Of a stretch of DNA of 64,000 nt, positions 61,588 to 64,000 are shown in pieces. This stretch comes from Erwinia sp. OLFS4. GTDB lineage: Bacteria > Pseudomonadota > Gammaproteobacteria > Enterobacterales > Enterobacteriaceae. Location of the stretch: NCBI RefSeq assembly GCF_002752165.1, contig NZ_MOMB01000054.1, positions 1-64,000 of the forward strand. The letters run 5' to 3'. The translations under genes and the position numbers were made by a program. Position 1 is the first letter of the stretch; the number at the start of each line of letters is the position of its first letter. The notes below the pieces were generated by a model. That model made no database searches. It was not told the origin of the DNA and saw only the letters and a program-made list of their open reading frames with translations.

Positions 61588-62904
61588 CTACTGTGCCGTC
61601 TGCTGTTTCTGCCCTAACATCCGGTCGCTGATCCCGGCAATTACTGTCACAAACAGCGTAGGAGGCAACCAGGATAACCCCTGGTCCGCCAGCGGCAGAT
61701 GCTGCAAAAAGTGCGGCAGCTGGCTGGTGAAATGGCTGGATTTGAACGCATCAGCAATGCCAAACAACAAGCTAACCAGCATCGCAGGTGCCACCGTCCG
61801 GCTGCTTTTATTCCACCAGCTGAGGGTGAAACTTAATACAACCAGCACAATACACGGTGGATAAATGGCGGTCAGTATTGGCACCGAAATCTGAATCAGC
61901 TGGCTAAGGCCAAGATTAGACACCACCATCGAAAACAGGCCAAGCATAAACACCAGCGTGCGATAAGAAAAGGGCAGATACTGGGCAAAAAACTCAGCGC
62001 AGGCACAGGTCAGGCCGACCGCCGTCACCATGCAGGCGACAAAAATCAGTGATGCCAGCAGGAAACTACCAAAACCGCCAAAGGTATGCTGGACGTAGGC
62101 GTGTAAGATTGCCGCACCGTTCACATCCTGCGCCACCAGCAGGCCGCTTCCAGACCCCAGTTTAAACAGGCTGAGATAGAGCAGCGTCAGGCCGGCACCG
62201 GCAATCACGCCTGCCGTCATAGCATAGCGGGTCAGCAGTGAAGCACGCTGCACGCCACGGGAACGGGCCGCGTTAACGATGACGATGCCAAAAACCAGCG
62301 CCCCCAGGGTATCCATGGTGAGATAACCGTTAACAAAACCAGTGGAAAATGCCGCTCGCTGATAGTCAGCGGTAGCCGGTACCAGCTCACCAGCAGGCCA
62401 GATTAATGCCGCCACGCCGAGTACCGTCAGCGCCACAATTTTAAGCGGCGCCAGAAAGTGGCCTACCGTATCCAGTAGTTTGCCTGGATAGAGAGAAATC
62501 AGGATCACCAGCGCGAAATAGATCAGGCTGTAAATCAGCAGAGGAGCGGCACCATTACCGGTCAGCGGCGCGATACCGACTTCAAATGAAACCGTTGCGG
62601 TACGTGGCGTAGCAAATAGCGGCCCGACCGCCAGATAGCAGACGGTGGCTAACAACACGCCGGCTTTTTTACCAATCGGCGCACTGAGTGCATCAATACC
62701 GCCGCCTACCCGCGCCAGGGCAATGACCGTGATCACCGGTAATCCCACCGCAGTGAGCAGAAAGCCAGATGCCGCAGTCCAGACGTGTTCGCCGGATTGA
62801 ATACCAACCATGGGAGGGAAAATGATATTGCCTGCGCCAACGAACAGCGCAAACGTCATAAAACCCAGTGCGAGAATATCCTTTGTTTTTAAGTGTTGTG
62901 TCAT
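61588..62904 (-). CDS. brnQ: Branched-chain amino acid carrier BrnQ
   Basis: 438-residue LIVCS-family sodium-coupled transporter of leucine, isoleucine and valine, about 12 helices. The N-terminus [30 protein letters not shown] and the block [18 protein letters not shown] are typical. Length compares with 439 in E. coli. The proY neighbour matches E. coli, but phoR/phoB do not follow here within the window. Confidence 0.95.
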   Translation of the reverse strand: MTQHLKTKDILALGFMTFALFVGAGNIIFPPMVGIQSGEHVWTAASGFLLTAVGLPVITVIALARVGGGIDALSAPIGKKAGVLLATVCYLAVGPLFATPRTATVSFEVGIAPLTGNGAAPLLIYSLIYFALVILISLYPGKLLDTVGHFLAPLKIVALTVLGVAALIWPAGELVPATADYQRAAFSTGFVNGYLTMDTLGALVFGIVIVNAARSRGVQRASLLTRYAMTAGVIAGAGLTLLYLSLFKLGSGSGLLVAQDVNGAAILHAYVQHTFGGFGSFLLASLIFVACMVTAVGLTCACAEFFAQYLPFSYRTLVFMLGLFSMVVSNLGLSQLIQISVPILTAIYPPCIVLVVLSFTLSWWNKSSRTVAPAMLVSLLFGIADAFKSSHFTSQLPHFLQHLPLADQGLSWLPPTLFVTVIAGISDRMLGQKQQTAQ

Positions 62905-63206
62905 AGCTGTGGGTGTTGCCTGTAAAACGCGAGTCGTGAAGGTTATGTGCTGGTACTGACTACGTAGAGTTGTTGTTATCAGCGGGCGCTAGTAAAACGT
63001 TTATAGCGCATGAAGGCAAGTGTAAGGCGATAATGCAGAGTGATATATTGCACTTAATACAAAAACCAGTTTATCTGTTCAAATAATACCACTATCACGC
63101 CATATGATTTGTACAGTTTTTGTACACGGGAAGATAACTTCCCGCATCATTAGCGCCAGGGATGCACAAAAGGCGCGAAAATTCGCCCCTTTTGCACGTT
63201 ACCCGC
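62905..63206. other. Intergenic region upstream of brnQ
   Basis: About 300 bases with the brnQ promoter region, a direct repeat TTTGTACA (63108-63115 and 63119-63126), a small hairpin CGGGAAG/CTTCCCG (63127-63144), and a terminator for the next gene. No gene is evident. Confidence 0.55.
63167..63194 (-). terminator. Terminator of the MetE-like gene
   Basis: CAAAAGGCGCGAA (63167-63179) and TTCGCCCCTTTTG (63182-63194) form a 13-bp stem with one mismatch, 13 bases after the stop. The minus strand ends in CCTTTTGTGC, a short T-run. Confidence 0.75.
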
Positions 63207-64000
63207 TTATTTCCACAGTTCGTGGGCAATGGAGACCACCAGCCGCAGTTTATCCCACTGCTGTGCCTCGCTGATATTATTGCCCTCTTCTGTTGAGGCA
63301 AAACCACACTGTGGACTCAGGCAAAGCTGATCAAGGCTGACATAGCGTGCAGCCTCGGCAATACGTGCCTTCACCGCCGCCGTCGATTCCAGCTCCCCGG
63401 TTTTGGTCGTAATCAATCCCAGTACTACCTGCTGTTTACCCGGGCGGATAAAACGCAGCGGTTCAAAGCCACCAGAACGTTCATTATCGTACTCAAGGAA
63501 AAACGCGTCGACATTCACCCCGCCAAACAGGATTTCCGCCACCGGTTCATAGCCTCCTTCTGAAATCCAGGTCGAGCGGAAATTACCGCGGCAAACGTGC
63601 AAACCAACGGTAAGATCGTCCGGCTTGCCGGCCAGTGCCTGGTTGAGAACCCGGGCATAAGTGCGTGCCAGCGCGTCGGGATCTTCACCCTGCTCACGCA
63701 GCTGACGGCGCTGATCTTCTGAACACAAATAAGCCCATACGGTGTCGTCCAGCTGCAGGTAGCGACAGCCTGCCTCGTAAAATGCCGTAATAGCCTGGCG
63801 CCAGGTCGCGGCCAAATCGTCAAAAAACGCCGCCATCTCTGGATATACGCCGGCATCCACTGCCTTGCGTCCACCGGCGCGGAAATGGAGCACGCTTGGG
63901 CTGGGGATGGTCATTTTTGCCACCGCATCACCACTGATGCTTTTCAGATAGCGAAAATCCTCCAGCATCGGGTGCTGACTGAAACCCAGCCGGCCATTAA
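63207..64000 (-). CDS. MetE C-terminal-like methyltransferase, 5' end outside window
   Basis: At least 264 residues of a protein like the C-terminal catalytic domain of cobalamin-independent methionine synthase (YxjG/YxjH group, usually about 370 residues). Such enzymes transfer a methyl group to homocysteine. Zinc ligands are visible as GLHVCRGN (His, Cys) and LSPQCGFAS (Cys), with YLQLDDTVWA and FFLEYDNERSGGFEPLRF as conserved surroundings. The frame stays open to the window edge (NGRLGFSQHPMLEDF), so the ATG at 63968 is internal. The N-terminus cannot be assessed. Confidence 0.88.
   Translation of the reverse strand, partial: NGRLGFSQHPMLEDFRYLKSISGDAVAKMTIPSPSVLHFRAGGRKAVDAGVYPEMAAFFDDLAATWRQAITAFYEAGCRYLQLDDTVWAYLCSEDQRRQLREQGEDPDALARTYARVLNQALAGKPDDLTVGLHVCRGNFRSTWISEGGYEPVAEILFGGVNVDAFFLEYDNERSGGFEPLRFIRPGKQQVVLGLITTKTGELESTAAVKARIAEAARYVSLDQLCLSPQCGFASTEEGNNISEAQQWDKLRLVVSIAHELWK

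Overview
The window is a chromosomal segment of an enterobacterium, most likely of the Erwinia/Pantoea group (Order Enterobacterales). The basis is near-continuous gene-order conservation with the Escherichia coli tomB/hha to brnQ segment, protein lengths that match the E. coli orthologues almost residue for residue, and enterobacterial signals (4.5S RNA, sigma54/NtrC and sigma32 promoters). Differences from E. coli include no malZ, an extra peroxiredoxin and acid phosphatase, an inserted exaC/adh/acoR-type cluster and a Kbp-like gene beside nrdR. The species cannot be fixed from sequence reading alone.

Layout. 1-178: right end of an IS1-family element. 561-1189: tomB-hha. 1237-1349: 4.5S RNA gene ffs. 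1505-3501: atl, ybaY, tesB. 3552-5215: glnK-amtB operon with a sigma54 promoter and NtrC-like sites. 5475-9510: decR-mdlA-mdlB. 9615-13965: a DMT-family permease, cof, the SgrR-like regulator ybaE, queC. 13984-14866: fadM, ybaV. 15097-24585: the protein quality-control block ppiD, hupB, lon, clpX, clpP, tig, then bolA, with heat-shock promoters before clpP and lon. 24857-26976: yajG-ampG. 27519-32288: the cyoABCDE cytochrome bo3 oxidase operon. 32438-33799: yajR.

33874-38425 is the main accessory island: a broken zinc alcohol dehydrogenase, an ExaC-like aldehyde dehydrogenase and a divergent AcoR-type sigma54 activator, with a sigma54 promoter and a palindromic putative enhancer between them. 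38431-46324: yajQ, panE-yajL, thiI, xseB-ispA-dxs, yajO. 46386-50447: the nrdR-ribD-ribH-nusB-thiL-pgpA operon. 50622-51614: a Kbp-like BON-LysM protein and the lipoprotein yajI. 51677-57172: queA-tgt-yajC-secD-secF. 57319-62904: acpH, a 2-Cys peroxiredoxin, a histidine acid phosphatase, proY and brnQ. 63207-64000: a MetE-like methyltransferase, cut by the window edge.

Most of the window is conserved housekeeping DNA: proteostasis, terminal oxidation, isoprenoid, thiamine, riboflavin and queuosine synthesis, and Sec export. I found no clearly new multi-gene system. The observations most worth following are regulatory or degenerative: the adh pseudogene inside a sigma54-controlled aldehyde-oxidation cluster, a structured leader before tig, alternative hairpins over the yajO ribosome-binding site, an inverted repeat abutting the ybaE start, and non-ATG starts in decR and atl.
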